Position numbers and translations under genes: made by a program. The notes below the pieces were generated by a model, which ran no database searches, had not been told where the DNA came from, and saw nothing but the letters and a program-made list of their open reading frames with translations. Shown here one piece after another: positions 36,184-48,851 of a stretch of DNA of 64,000 bases; the stretch's first letter is position 1, and each line of letters begins with the position of its first letter. Origin of the DNA: Aphrocallistes beatrix (Eukaryota > Porifera > Hexactinellida > Sceptrulophora > Aphrocallistidae); contig OY725493.1 in assembly GCA_963281255.1 (NCBI GenBank), forward strand, positions 1,983,550 to 2,047,549, written 5' to 3'.

Positions 36184-36396
36184 ATCAGAATGCTAATATA
36201 AATTATTGGATCAATTACACCTTGAGTCCAGAGTACTAATAGAGATTTCACAAGGCTTATTAGGACCTAGGGACGTGGCCAGAGCCGGTCCTTGGGGGGG
36301 GGGGGAAGGGAGGCGACCTAGTGATCGGCCGGGGCCAACGCCTAGGGGGACGAAAAAAAAACACACAACTAAGCTTGCGTATTATTGTACTTAATC
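36184..36396. other. 5' flank of the C11orf54-type gene
   Basis: Promoter region presumed for the minus-strand gene. It contains a run of G at 36294-36305 in a locally GC-rich stretch. Confidence 0.4.
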
Positions 36397-36454
36397 CTTA
36401 CTATTAAAACTCGATTAATGTGTATATATATATCCTTACTATTAAAACTCGATG

Positions 36455-36501
<47 letters not shown>

Positions 36502-39090
36502 GTAACGAATTGATTGAAGAAACTGCCAGGCGCAGAAGGCTGATTTTTGGCATGTGGGAGTCTTTTGGCTATGGCTCCAGTAAGTTCTGAGTTCAGAGCA
36601 AAATGTAGACTCATCATGGAATTATGACGTCATTGGCACATTTTTAAAAGTTAAGCAACACAGTGATTCGAGCATAACTCAGCCATTATAGGAGATAGAA
36701 GGCTGAAATTTTAATAGAATCTGTATACTAACATACCTCACATATGATGCGACTTTCATCAAAAAATGATGACTCATCACTCTGTTATGACGTCATCATT
36801 ACTCATCAAAAATTTAAAATTGACAAATTTGGTGATTTTTCGAGTGAAATCGGTTTTAACACTAAGATGGACATATTTAGAGATGTTATCTCCCTTATAA
36901 TTAACCAATGTCACCTCCAGGCGACCGAAGGGAGCCTCTGGCGGACACTTCGTGTCCGCCAGCCGCGCAGCGCAAGCAAGCGATATATATATATATATAC
37001 AATCATCGAGTTTTAATAGTAAGGATGATTTATATATATATATATATCTGTAACGAATTGATTGAAGAAACTGCCAGTCCCAGAAAGCTGATTTTTGGCA
37101 TGTGGGAGTTTTTTGGCTATGGCTCCAGTAAGTTCTGAGCTCAGAGCAAAATGTCGACTCATCATGGAATTATGACGCCATTGTCACATTTTTAAAAGTT
37201 AAGCAATACAGTTATTCGAGCATAACTCAGCCATTATAGGAGATAGAAGGCTGAAATTTTAATAGAATATATATGCTAACATACCTCATATATGATGCAA
37301 CCATCATCAAAAAATGATGACTCATCACCCTGTTATGACGTCATCATTACTCATCAAAATTTAAAAATTGATAAATCTCCCTTATAAATAACCAATGTGA
37401 CCCCAGGCGACCGAAGGAAGCCTCCGGCGGACACAAAGTGTCCGCCAGCCGCGCAGCGCAAGCAAGCGAAGCGCGCTTGTATATATATATATATATATAT
37501 ATATAGTATATATCTGTAACGAATTGATTGAAGAAACTGCTGGTCATAGAAAGCTAATTTTTGGCATGTGGGAGTATTTTGGCTATGGCTCCAGTAAGTT
37601 CTGAGCTCAGACCAAAATGTCGACTCATCATGGAATTATGACGTCATTGTCACATTTTTAAAAGTTAAGCAACAGAATTATTCGAGCATAACTCAGCCAT
37701 TATAGGAGATAGAAGGCTGAAATTTTAATAGAATCTGTATACTAACATGTTTCACATATGATACAAGTATCACCAAAAAATGATGACTCATCACTTTGTT
37801 ATGACGTCATCATTACGCATCAAAAATTTTAAAATTGACAAATTTGGTGATTTTTCGAGTGATATCGATTATCACAGTAGGACAGACATATTTAGAGATC
37901 CTATCTCCCCTAAATTTAACCAATGTGACCCTAGGCGACCGAAGGGAGCCTCCGGCGGACACAAAGTGTCCGCCAGCCGCGCAGCGCAAGCAAGCGAAGC
38001 GCGCTTGTATATATATATATATATGTGTGTATATATATATATCTCTGTAACGAATTGATTGAAGAAACTGCCGGGCGTAGAAAGCTGATTTTTGGCATGT
38101 GGGAGTCTTTTGGCTATGGCTCCAGCAAGTTCTGAGCTCAGACGAAAATGTCGACTCATCATGGAATTATGACGTCATTGTCACATTTTAAAAAGTTAAG
38201 CAACACAGTTATTCGGGCATAACTCAGCCATTATAGGAGATAGAAGGATGAAATTTTAATGGAATCTGTATACTAACACGTCTCATATATGATGCAACTA
38301 TAATCAAAAAATGATGACTCATCACTTTGCTATGACGTCATCATTACTCATCAAAAATTTTAAAAATTGACAAATTTGGTGTTTTTTCGAGTGATATCGA
38401 TTATAACAGTAGGACAGACATATTTAGAGATACTATCTCCCTTATAATTAACCAATGTGACCTCAGGCGACTGAAGGGAGCCTCCGGCGGACACAAAGTG
38501 TCTGCCAGCCGCGCAGCGCAAGCAAGCGAAGCGCGCTTGTATATATATATATATATACACATTAATCGAGTTTTAATAGTAAGGATATATATATCTGTAA
38601 CGAATTGATTGAAGAAACTGTCAGGCACAGAAAGCTGATTTTTGGCATGTGGGAGTTTTTTGGCTATGGCTCCAGTAAGTTCTGAGCTCAGAGCAAAATG
38701 TCGACTCATCATGGAATTATGACGTCATTGTCACATTTTTAAAAGTTAAGCAACACAGTTATTCGAGCATAACTCAGCCATTATAGGAGATAGAAGGCTG
38801 AAATTTTAATAGAATATGTATACTAACATATCTCACATATGATGCAACTATCATAAAAAATGATGACTCATCGCTTTGTTATGACGTTATCATTACTCAT
38901 CAAAAATTTTAAAATTGACAAATTTTGTGATTTTTCGAGTGATTTCGATTATAACATTAGGACAGACATATATAGGAATGATATCTCCCTTATAATTAAC
39001 CAATGTGACTCCAGGCGACCGAAGGGAGCCTCCGGCGGACACAAAGTGTCCGCCAGCCGCGCAGCACAAGCAAGCGAAGCGCGCTTGTAT
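36397..39090 (+). repeat. tandem array of five half-copies of a long-inverted-repeat element
   Basis: Five head-to-tail units begin at TCTGTAACGAATTG: 36499, 37047, 37513, 38044 and 38594 (spacings 547, 466, 531, 550 bp); the last ends near 39090. Each unit runs from the element centre, through a TGACGTCAT palindrome region, to the GC-rich hairpin block (GGCGGACAC...GTGTCCGCC, then GCGCAGCGCAAGCAAGCG). Units are joined by (TA)n tracts. The family terminus TCCTTACTATTAAAACTCGA occurs twice at the left edge (36406-36453) and inverted after units 1 and 4 (about 36999-37025, 38562-38586). The intact bipartite form is at 55483-57387. Open frames inside the array are repeat noise. Confidence 0.85.
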
Positions 39091-39547
39091 TCAATAAAGC
39101 GCATTCACACATGTTATTTTTGAACTTGAGTATTACATACTATATTGGGACGATGGGACTAGGCTATAAGAGGGGGGGCGCCGAACATTGACCTTGCCCG
39201 GGACACCATTATGGCTAGGGCCTGCCCTGGAAGCGGCTAAAGGCCTGTAGATTTGTCGCTTTAGTTTGCTACAGGCCCAGGTGTGTGCTAGCTACACCCC
39301 TACTTACACTCCCCGCAGGCCAACACCGCTGCATTAACGCTGGTCTTCTCATTCTAGGACAGTAGAGTTTAAGTTAGCCCCCCTAAATTAAAATATCTGG
39401 AGCCACCACTGCTGGGAATGCAGGTAGAATAAGATAGAATCTCTGAAAAGGTATTTTTGTCATACTTATTCATTGAAAGATCTCATATACAATGAAATAT
39501 GCATTATTTAGTATATAACCAGTCGAAAAATAATACTAGTACATATA
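39091..39547. other. spacer, probable transposon debris
   Basis: No gene. The part about 39170-39410 is GC-richer and resembles degenerate repeat sequence, but no ends are recognisable. Confidence 0.4.
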
Positions 39548-40281
39548 CAGGGTGGCTCTGTGACAAGCTTCATTAAGTATAAATTTTCTTATACTCAAAC
39601 AATCTTAGTTATTATAGACTTTAGAGATTGTTAATTCGAATAATTTCAATGATTTTGAAAGATTTTTCGAGTCTTTGACAAGGAAGTGTGTTTTGTATGG
39701 CGAGTTTTGCGGAGGAAAAATGTGTCCTGGCACGCAGCGAAAATAGAGAATCAGGACCCATTGCTTCTGTAAAAATGTTGTCATAATCGATGTTCCATGA
39801 CGATTTAGCACCAGTTACCTTTCATTCACCATGGAAATACTTCACAAATCCATTGAATTCATTATCAGAAACGAGAGAGTTATTATTTCACGAGTTCAAA
39901 TTTGGTACATTTTGAAAAATCACCCAAAATTTTTTCCACCTAATTGTTCTCAATATATACTGATCTAAGCATCCTTTATTTCTACAAACTTAGAGTGTTC
40001 GAGGAAAATGTGAGAGCTAATTTTTCTTAGAATTTGAAGACTCTAGATAGATATTTGAAAAGCAGTGGGCCCTGATTCGCGATTTTCGCTGCGTGCCAGG
40101 ACACATTTTTCTCCACAAAACTCACCATACAAAACACAGTTCCAGGTCTTAGACTCAAAATCTTTTAAAATCATTGAAAATATTCGAATTAGACTCTCTA
40201 AAGGCCATAATAACTAAGATTGTTTGAGAATAAGAAATTGTATACCTAATAAAGCTTGTCACATAACTTATGAGCCACCCG
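39548..40281. mobile_element. foldback (long-TIR) element, family A copy 2
   Basis: 734 bp between TA dinucleotides (39546-39547, 40282-40283), ends CAGGGTGGCTC / GAGCCACCCG. The inverted arms are clearly homologous to those at 7986-8754 (shared TATACTCAAACAATCTTAGT and GTGTCCTGGC words). No transposase. Confidence 0.82.
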
Positions 40282-40304
40282 TACGTTGTAATATATTAAA
40301 ATAT

Positions 40305-40384
40305 GGGATGTTAGGCCCATCAGGCCCGCGTGCTTATAGAAGTTAGTCATTCTGGCCCGTGGGCTGAATAGTTTGCCGACCCTG
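40305..40384 (-). mobile_element. hAT end fragment
   Basis: On the minus strand it begins CAGGGTCGGCAAACTATTCA followed by GGGCC-rich sequence, the usual look of a hAT (Charlie-like) terminus. Only one end is present. Confidence 0.5.
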
Positions 40385-40490
40385 CTCTAAGGTACTGCCG
40401 CGCTCAAATGGACTTGGACCAAGGATGACAGCATAGTTACGGGATTTCACAAGAATCAAGATGAGATGAAAGTTTTTTTCTAGGACGATA

Positions 40491-40894
40491 GACCTGTTTC
40501 ATGCTATTTTCACCCATATGCTATTTCCACCCAAACCATTGATAGACCATGGATATTCTATCTCTATGCTACTTTCACCCAAGTGTTGATTAGTAGATGA
40601 TCGTTTTTATGGTTTCGATCATTGTTGTTGATGATGATTACAATGGTATTATTTATATACAGTTATGCACAATCATGAGTTTTAAACATGTGATTATTGT
40701 TAGAAATGTATGAATAGTAAATATACGTAGAGCTAAAATAAATACCATTGTAATCATCATCAACAACAATGATCGAAACCAACGATAATCTACTAATCAA
40801 CACTTGGGTGAAAGTAGCATAGAGATGAATATCCATGGTATATCAATGGTTTGGGTGGAAATAGCATATGGGTGAAAATAGCATGAAACAGACC
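40491..40894. mobile_element. foldback (long-TIR) element, family C
   Basis: About 404 bp. The arms 40491-40656 and 40733-40894 are inverted copies differing at a few positions; they contain CTGTTTCATGCTATTTTCAC at the outer end. The loop is about 75 bp. TA lies next to the left end. No coding sequence. Confidence 0.78.
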
Positions 40895-41846
40895 TAAGGT
40901 ATTAGCAGCATATATAAATAACATATCAGGGTACTCGAATCCGTAGTCAAAATGTGTATTGTCATCATAATGCGCAACGTGCCTTTTTTTGAGCAAATTT
41001 AGGCAATTTTCTCACCTGTTTTATACAATTATAATCTATCATCATTAATGTCTAATTATCACAGGAAATCTTACTTTGGAACGTTTAGAAATATCTCGAA
41101 ATTTTAATCTGAATGCCCACACATTCCTGCGTTGCGAGAGAAATGTAATTTGACTAATTTGGACTTATCTCAAACTCGCTTTTAACTCAAATAAATTTTT
41201 TTAAAAGGTATGAAAATATGTATATTAATCGCTTTTCGAGCTGTTCTTTTAAATTTATTATGCCATCCCTCTAGATGATTATTCGTTCTAGGACAGTAGG
41301 TGTGTTAGTCGAATACATTCCACAAAATGGGTGGAAACTGGCCTACCAACCAAGTCTCTTCAAATTATTTTACAAATCCACTTATAGAAAGATGATAAGG
41401 TGCCAATGATTTAACGATTTGCCAGCCAAAAGAACTAGATTTGCAGGTCTAAATGCAGGGTTATAATTCACTTAATCCCAAAACTTCTGGGTGAAGATGT
41501 TGACCAGTATTCTCGAAAATCAACAGAATGTTTATTCTGATTCTTAATCCATTTTCGTCAACTTACTTATGTGAGGCCGGGTTTTAGTCTCTGATTCCCA
41601 TAAAAACCAAGCAACGTAACATATTAGAATGCAAGGAGATTTGAGATGAACATTCAGCAAACAGACCCTCAGTTTGCAGAGTTAGTGGCGAAAAAAACAC
41701 GAAAAAGTTCTCATTGACTATCTAATTAGGATTCTAATTAGATATACAACATACATGTTTAGATTATCTAATATTCTGATACAATACATCCTCAAAAATA
41801 TGTTCATCGTATTTTAGCATTAAGCCCCAATTTGTTGAGGAATATT
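40895..41846. other. spacer downstream of the GnT-IV gene
   Basis: AT-rich, no gene recognised. Homology with the second GnT-IV copy begins at about 41811 (TATTTTAGCATTAAGCC, also at 62916-62932). Confidence 0.5.
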
Positions 41847-43379
41847 CTAGAGTAAACACTCTAAATGTGAAATGAGCAACCAGGGGGCTTGAGGCTGGCT
41901 GGCTGAGATCCTTAGAGCAGTCACTAAAACAGAGGATGAACGAGAACAATTAGCTTCTCCGTCTTTAAAATCACACCAGTGTTCGAACTGGTCTGTTCCT
42001 TCGATCTTGTACTGGATCATCCCATGTTCCATCTTGTCCCCAGGGTGCTTCTCGTTACCTGATCGTACAAGAAGACCCTTCAATTTTTGTGGCCTGTTAA
42101 ACTCGATAATGATATCATCACCTTCATGGATTGCATTGGACCAGAATATATCTGATCCTTCATATATCTTGTTCGCAGTGTACTGATAATGTATCGAGAA
42201 GTTGGAAACAACTTTAGCGGGAGGATTGGAGTAGCCAGGAGGTTTAAAAGGATCGTCTGGCTCTTCCTTAAAGAGAGGATCTTTGAGGTTGTTTATGTCT
42301 CCATTCAAACTGGATACAGTTCCCATGTGTTGGAAGAGGGATGGAGAATAGTGGGTGTATATTTTTTCAAGATTAGAGTTACATTGTTCTGTAGACAAGG
42401 ATGAATAACACACGAGTCCTTTGCCATAATCATTCATAAGCCAGTCGCATGGTTGATTATTATAGTAGAGGAGCAGGTACTGCGAGAATGCGATCAAATC
42501 ATTACAACGCATTAATTTACCTATGAATCCTAGGCTTGAGAAATGTATCAAGAACCAATTATCATCTTTCACACTCTCCACATGCTTATCGAAGAGGTAT
42601 GCATATCCATCTGAAGCTATGACGTCATCTTCTAATTGGAGATAATAATCGCCTTTGGTAGCAGCATAAGCCATCAAGAAGGCAAAGTCTAAATTCTGTT
42701 TAGATCGCCATTTAACCCGATCCACCGGATCTCCAAGGGTTTGCGGGAGATCTTCGAGGGAAGGATAGAGAGTGGCGTGTGGACAGAGAATCTCTATCAT
42801 TCCTGCACGAATGAACTGGTCGAAACTAGTTCTGATCATTTCCAAGACTTCTCCACATCGATTCGATTCTATATCAGCTACGTAGATGATGATCAGGATG
42901 TTGAGTTGCTGAATGGAGGCCGAGTCCTTGAGGAGGGATTTAATGGTGTCAGCTAGATATTTTTGTTTCTGTGGTCTTGCTATTGTTGGGATACCAATAA
43001 TGAACTTGTAATCGTTTCTCTTCTTTTCAGAAACGATGTAGAGTTTGTCTGGTGTAACATCGCTTACAAGCATGTATCTGTGAAATCTACCGGGGCCTTT
43101 CAGGTGGAAATTAGAGTTAGATTGTACTGGGGTTTGTGAAAGAGATGTCCCCCCATCAGAATGTTTGTCTTTCGAAATATTGTTTATCTTAGATATGAGG
43201 TCATCGGTAATCCTGTCTAACTCAAGTTTGGCGTTAATATAACTCGTGTTGACCTCGTCTATCTCCAACATTAGACGTAATTTACAATTATCTAAGTATA
43301 TAACCTTGTGCACCAGCTGTATTACCAGGAAACCTAGCAGGGTAAATGCTCCCACCATATAGATCAACTTTATCCGCAT
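41847..43379 (-). CDS. MGAT4: GnT-IV: alpha-1,3-mannosyl-glycoprotein beta-1,4-GlcNAc transferase (GT54), copy A
   Basis: Golgi enzyme adding beta-1,4-GlcNAc to the alpha-1,3 mannose arm of N-glycans. Intronless, 510 residues. Type II layout: 5-residue cytosolic tail, membrane anchor (about 6-28), stem to ~120, then the catalytic domain starting FIIGIPTIARPQKQKYLADT, with the acidic metal site QLEDDV (Glu250-Asp251-Asp252) and the family block WFLIHFSSLGFIGKLMR (275-291). The C-terminal ~110 residues (around LLVRSGNEKHPGDKMEHG) form the lectin-like domain seen in this family. A TAG abuts the ATG directly. A 98% identical copy lies 21,095 bp away at the right edge, same orientation, with no indel between them. 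Confidence 0.92.
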   Translation of the reverse strand: MRIKLIYMVGAFTLLGFLVIQLVHKVIYLDNCKLRLMLEIDEVNTSYINAKLELDRITDDLISKINNISKDKHSDGGTSLSQTPVQSNSNFHLKGPGRFHRYMLVSDVTPDKLYIVSEKKRNDYKFIIGIPTIARPQKQKYLADTIKSLLKDSASIQQLNILIIIYVADIESNRCGEVLEMIRTSFDQFIRAGMIEILCPHATLYPSLEDLPQTLGDPVDRVKWRSKQNLDFAFLMAYAATKGDYYLQLEDDVIASDGYAYLFDKHVESVKDDNWFLIHFSSLGFIGKLMRCNDLIAFSQYLLLYYNNQPCDWLMNDYGKGLVCYSSLSTEQCNSNLEKIYTHYSPSLFQHMGTVSSLNGDINNLKDPLFKEEPDDPFKPPGYSNPPAKVVSNFSIHYQYTANKIYEGSDIFWSNAIHEGDDIIIEFNRPQKLKGLLVRSGNEKHPGDKMEHGMIQYKIEGTDQFEHWCDFKDGEANCSRSSSVLVTALRISASQPQAPWLLISHLECLL

Positions 43380-43471
43380 CTATATTCTGTTCTTATTTCA
43401 AAAAGCTGCTCGTGCAATCTAATCCCTGGGAATGAAACGATGTAACACAACTAAACAGAGATGCACCGGAT

Positions 43472-43953
43472 CAGGCTTGAACCGGGTCAACCGGGTCACT
43501 ATTTTCAATAAATTTCCGGGTCACTGATTTTGACTTGACCCGGTTTTTTAGTTTTTTACGCCACTTTAGTTCAGCCGGTCGCGTTACGAGGAAGGATCGG
43601 GGAAAATTGAATCCAGATACTGTGGAGGGGTTAGTTCTCTTAATGATGCACTGAAAAAGAAAATAATATGATGACTTTACTCAGTATATCTCCAAGTATT
43701 AGTATACTTCGAATATTTATCTCCATTATTACTCATAATTATCATTCATTCTTTGTGTTCACTTAAATATAGTAAATATCATATATCGAAATAACATACT
43801 TTTCTATATTCATGCGATATCAAATCGCATGAATATAGAAAATTAATGTTTCCTGGAAAACCGGGTCAAATAACCAAACCGGGTCACCGGGTCAGAGCTT
43901 TTAACCGGGTCAGAGCTTACCGGGTCAGGAAATCTTGACCCGGTCCAAGCCTG
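43472..43953. mobile_element. hAT-like MITE built of ACCCGG repeats
   Basis: 482 bp with inverted ends CAGGCTTGAACCGGGTCAA / TTGACCCGGTCCAAGCCTG and 8-bp flanks CACCGGAT (43464-43471) and CACGGGAT (43954-43961), one mismatch. Both ends repeat ACCGGGTCA in clusters. A perfect 19-bp-arm hairpin lies inside at about 43800-43842. It inserted 92 bp upstream of the GnT-IV start codon. Confidence 0.82.
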
Positions 43954-44285
43954 CACGGGATATCCGGAATCCGGTCTGATAATAGGTAATATACTATATC
44001 GACAAAATCCATTGGGTGTAGTATTACTACAGTAACAGGTTTAATTTCCAGATTACTGGCTATAACAAACCTATCCAGATATATTAATAGTGGAAATCTA
44101 ATAATGTTAATTTTAATCATTTATGCGACACTTTATTGTATTCTTGTCTGAAATGCATTGCATTGAAGTAAAATGCTTGACTGTTCAAAAAAGTAGGACG
44201 ATTGGCAGTTGTGAAGCCATTTTATTAGGAACGCGTTAATGTGCCCGACCATGTTTCGATTATAAACAACTATCCCTATAGTATA

Positions 44286-44830
44286 TAATCCACTTCCGAA
44301 AACCGGGGCGTATCCGGAAAGATATGGTCGTGTTCTACACAAATTACTCTCGGAAACCGGGGCGCTTGTTCGGAAACCGGGACGAGTTTGTATGATATTT
44401 TCTTTGCAAAATTACGTTTTAAATTTAAAATATTCCATTTGTGCATGCTTAATGTATGAACTATGAAGAGTTGTTACACAGCATGTATGGGGTGGATGCT
44501 ACGATGAATTAGAGTCAAAATAAAATTTTTTACTGTCATCAATGTAATACCTATGAGACAGACTGACTGTTGGGTGTGTACATACGTGTGTACTATACAA
44601 GAGCGGAACAACAGGTTCGGTGGGTATGTGAGAGCCGTACCACTTTATGTAGTGATCTTACTATAGCATAATGATTGAGGATGCTAGTTCACACGGACCC
44701 AAGATTATTTCTCTTAAAATGCTTTGTTTTTGTCACGAGCTATGCTAACTTGATACAGTACATTTAATCACTCGAAAACCGGGGCGCCCAGCTCTTGTCC
44801 CGAGGTGCCTCGGTTTTCGGAAGTGGACTG
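44286..44830. mobile_element. Tc1/mariner-like MITE with CCGGGGCG motifs
   Basis: 545 bp flanked by TA (44284-44285, 44831-44832). The inverted ends share TCCACTTCCGAAAACCG. GAAAACCGGGGCG words recur near both ends (for example 44298-44309, 44353-44364, 44775-44787). No coding sequence. Confidence 0.72.
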
Positions 44831-45950
44831 TAATTATTAGGATTCATGATTTTTTCTCAGAGAAATTGATATGATAAACATCAAAATTATAATAATAATT
44901 TAGATAAAAATTAACCTTCCCAGAGTAAATAGCTTTGATGCAAATTGTATTTGATTCATTTTAACTGTAAAGTTTCAATAACATCGTAAATGCATAGGTT
45001 GCAGTATATGAATTTGTGCGGTTATTTATATTAAAGTTCCATTCAACTCTTTTCAGGTACCTGCTGCATATACGCATATATATGTCTACCACTATCTGCA
45101 TAATGTAGAGTATACATTACATGTAGTATTTATATTTGAGATAATGTACATACAGTCATTATGAACCACCAGAAAGAAATGTTCATAATAGAAAGACATA
45201 TTGAGCGAACTGGACTTAATACTAATCCCATGTGAGCAATAAAATTGGTGTCAGAAGACTAGTTTATAATAACGAATGTTCATATTAAGCGGGTTCAGAA
45301 TAAGCGACCCTGACTGTAATTATGAAATTAATACAATACAGAATGTATCACTTGATTAAAACTGTAAAGCGCTACCAAAACCCTAATGACATGAATTATC
45401 TATAATTTCTCGTCACAATGCATATGGCCCTCACCATATATACTTATAATTACGAGTGCAGAATGCTAACCCAGCTTTTGGAAGAGGTGTGAAAATTTCG
45501 CTTAGATATTCGAACAAAGGAAAAAAATCCTAGCAATAATATAATATAAGCTAAGAACTATGAACATGCAATCTGTAGAATCAATGAACAACCTCTTAAT
45601 AATTGTGGATAATTTTGCCGGACCAATCCTAAAGCTAGATGCTACGCCCCTCTGCTTATTAGGGAAATAAATTAAGTTGGCCACTATGTACGTATACTAT
45701 AGTTGGCGATCTAAAAATGAACTTCCGGATAGAAGAGTTTTCAACGAAAATAACCGCACGAGTGGATAATTTTAAAACGAATAATTTACTGTTAATTTTT
45801 TTCTAACGTGTACAATAAGTTTAGCACCTTCTAGGGGGATGATTATTTGAGGGCTAATTAGCTACTACTATTCGAGTATTTACGTATTCTAAACTATTAG
45901 AAATAATGGCAGAGAATAAGTTAAATTCGGGGAAATTCATAAAGGGACAT
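44831..45950. other. spacer between a MITE and the gypsy element
   Basis: AT-rich. No gene and no LTR recognised. A 78-codon plus-strand frame at 45906-46142 overlaps the integrase end and is regarded as a shadow. Confidence 0.4.
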
Positions 45951-48851
45951 TTATTCCTTCCTTATACTACAGAAGAATGGATTAAAGAAGCGGTTACATT
46001 CAAGACGCGAGATACAGATGTGTTCATTGCAGCGATCCAAATGCACAACTCGTGGTTTCTCTACTCCTGGAATCTTGAGGTGGACGTTGGCTTCCCTTCT
46101 CTTGAGTACCTCCCATGGTCCTCGAAAGATAGGAGACAATGAATCCCGTGTTTCATCTTTTACGAGTACCCAATCTCCGGGCGTTATGCCCGATACTCGT
46201 GTGCCATGATCATAACTCCTTTTCATTCTCTCCCTGGCTGCACTCATGCTTCTAGACACCCTATCAAATAGTAGGTGGTTGTTTATCAATGATTGCTGAT
46301 GATACTCGATTGCATCTTCGGCAGTGCCTTCCTCTGTGGGGAGAGTAGCGTCGACTCTTGTCCTTAAACGGGTTCCAAACATAACCTCGTTGGGTGTCAC
46401 CCCTGTGCTGGAGTTGACTTGAGAATTATGAATGAAACAGATCTCCTGCAGTAGTCTTGGCCAGTCGGTACGACACACTCCTCTCTCCTCTATCTGACAC
46501 CTCATGGACTGTTTGAATGTCTGGATGCTCCTCTCTGCCTCCCCGTCTCCCTGGGGGTGGTATGGCGTGGAGTGAAGCTTCCTTATCCCTAACCGCTGGC
46601 ACAGTTGACGTACTAGTTGCCCGTCCACGTTCGGGCCTTGATCCGATAGGATCGCAACAGGATACCCATGGCGCATTAGCCAACGGATTCCAACGCCTCT
46701 ACGATACTTTGTGCCGTTTGATTCTTCATCGGGATAGCCTCGATATATTTAGCGAACATATCCACTATTATGCAAACATACCTGAACCCATCTTTTGACC
46801 AGGGCAGGGTCGCTATATCATATGCGATGGTTGCTCTGGGAAACTTGTAGTTCGGTTCGATCGGATTCAGTGGTTGTTTTGGTGAGTATGATCTTTTGTT
46901 CCTTAAACAGATCATGCACCTCTTGCACTTTCTCTCAGCGTCAGTATACATCCCCCTCCAATAAAATCGCGCTTTTAGTTCTTCGATCGTACGTTTGATG
47001 CCTCCATGATATGTTCGGTGAACCATTTCTAGAACTTCCTCCCGTAAAGATGCTGGGATAATGATTCTATTTCGGCGATAGAGAATTCCATCTTTAACTC
47101 TAAGGCCACCAAACTTCCTCAGCTGACCAGACTGGACTACTCCATGAGTCTGGAGCTGTGCAAACGCCTCCGCTGTCACCTTGTCTTGCTTCTGTGTTTC
47201 GATAATCTTCTCGGATAGACCTTGTAATTTACCTTCGTCAATATCCCACTCTTCCGCCTTTTCGGACGCGTAAACGTTCCCTTCGAAATACTCGACCTCA
47301 TCGTTAACAGAGCCGTCTATACCGGTAGGGTGCCTGCTTAGATGATCAGCTGCAAGGTTCTCAGCCCCTCTCCTATACTTGACGACATAGTTGAGGGGTT
47401 CGAGCTCGAGGAGAGGGAAGTACGCCAGGTGGATACTTCCCTCTTGGATCTCTCTGATTCCGGATCCATACGAGAGGGTTCTGGTCGGACCAAATCACGA
47501 CCTGTACTGCAGCCTGCAAATACTTACGCCACTTCCGACTCGCTGCGACAATCGCCCATGCCTCCCTTTCCCCCACGCTATACCTCTGCTGAGCGGAGTT
47601 CAAGGTGGACGAAAAGAAAGAGATCGGTCTCCGGTATCCATAATCGTCTTCCTGGGATAACACTCCTTCCACTGCTTCGCCCGAGGCATCTATTTCCAGG
47701 TGAAAAGGCTTCCCCCATGACGGAAACGCAAGGGTAACAGGTTCTCCCGCAAGGACCTCGCAGAGTCTTCGGTCGCTACTCTCGCAATCCCTGTCCCAAA
47801 TCCATTTCCGCCCTTCTTCGTAAGAGTAAATAGGGGGAGAGACTCCCTGGACATGTTGGGAATAAAATCCCTAGAATAGTTAACTAACCCTAAGAACGAT
47901 CGCAATCCCTTCAGGGTAGTAGGACGGGGTTGATTCCTTATTTTTGAAACGAGACTGGGGAGTGGCTGGCACCCCCGAGGGGATAATTATCAAATGGCCT
48001 AGAAACTCGATTTCATTGTAGGCGAATTTGCACTTATCCCGCCTTAGCTGCATGTTTGATTCCCGATAGCATTCTAGAACATTGCGTAAATGTGCTATGT
48101 GATCCTCGAGCGAAGAAGAGTAAGTTAGTGTGTCGTCTATGTAAGGAAGGCTGTGCACCGCTCCTCTTAGGGCGGCGTCAATGGCTCTCTGATAAGTTGC
48201 TTGAGCATTGCACAAGCCAAATGGCATAACGCAAAACTCAAACTGTCCCCTCGGGGTGATGAAGGCCGTCTTTTCTCTATCCTCCTCGACTATTGGAACG
48301 CTCCAATAGGCGCTCGCGCCGTCCAGGGACGAGTAGAACTTGCTGCCATTCAGCTTGTCGAGTATATCTTTAATATCAGGGAGCGGGTAAGCGTCCTTCT
48401 TTGTGTGATCGTTCAAAGCGCGATAGTCTACTGCGAACCTGTACGTCATATCTTTCTTCTGGACCAATATAACTCGGCTTGCCCAAGGAGACATTGAGGG
48501 CCGAATGATCCCGTTTCGCAACATCTGGCCCACCTGGACATTGACTTCCGCCTCGACCCGCGGGGATACTCTAACACTCTTTGCTTTAACGGGTAATGCA
48601 TTGCCAGTCTCGATCTTGTGTTGAGCGTGGGTAGTAACGTTTGGCTTCTTAGGATCGACTGCAAATACGTCTCGGAATTCTTCTAGTAACTCTTTTATCC
48701 GACATTCCTGTTGAGAATCGAGGTCTCGGTTTACATCCCATCCATCGCGTGTAACTGCGGCACCGGGTTTGTGTGGTATGCGGTTCGTGCCCGTTACTAA
48801 CTCCGCGCGAGACAGAGCTTGTCCTCCGGTAATGGTTGCTTCTGAGCTCAC
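45951..48851 (-). pseudogene. pol: gypsy Pol: RT, RNase H and integrase, broken
   Basis: RT (47880-48851) shows FYSSLDGASAYWSVPI and the catalytic YIDD box. The piece 47690-47905 has the connection motif RSFLGLVNYSRDFI; 47373-47672 is RNase H (ISFFSSTLNSAQQRYSVGER). The integrase zinc domain and catalytic-core start lie in 46676-47179 (HRTYHGGIKRT...CKRCMIC), the remaining core and C-terminal domain in 45951-46676 (SDQGPNVDG, HPQGDGEAER, PGDWVLVKDETR). The pieces lie in different frames. The integrase C-terminal half remains open for 241 codons, so decay is not very old. Confidence 0.85.

Noticed and set aside
36499-39090. CRISPR-like array
   Set aside because: The units are ~500-bp near-identical transposon halves in a eukaryotic genome, with no short repeat/unique spacer pattern.
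36744-39123. Several 60-100 codon open frames within the tandem array
   Set aside because: They recur at the same phase in each repeat unit, cross the (TA)n tracts (giving IYIYIYI runs) and exist on both strands; they are by-products of the repeat.
45906-46142. 78-codon plus-strand frame as a gene
   Set aside because: Most of it is antisense to the conserved integrase C-terminus, so it is a shadow.
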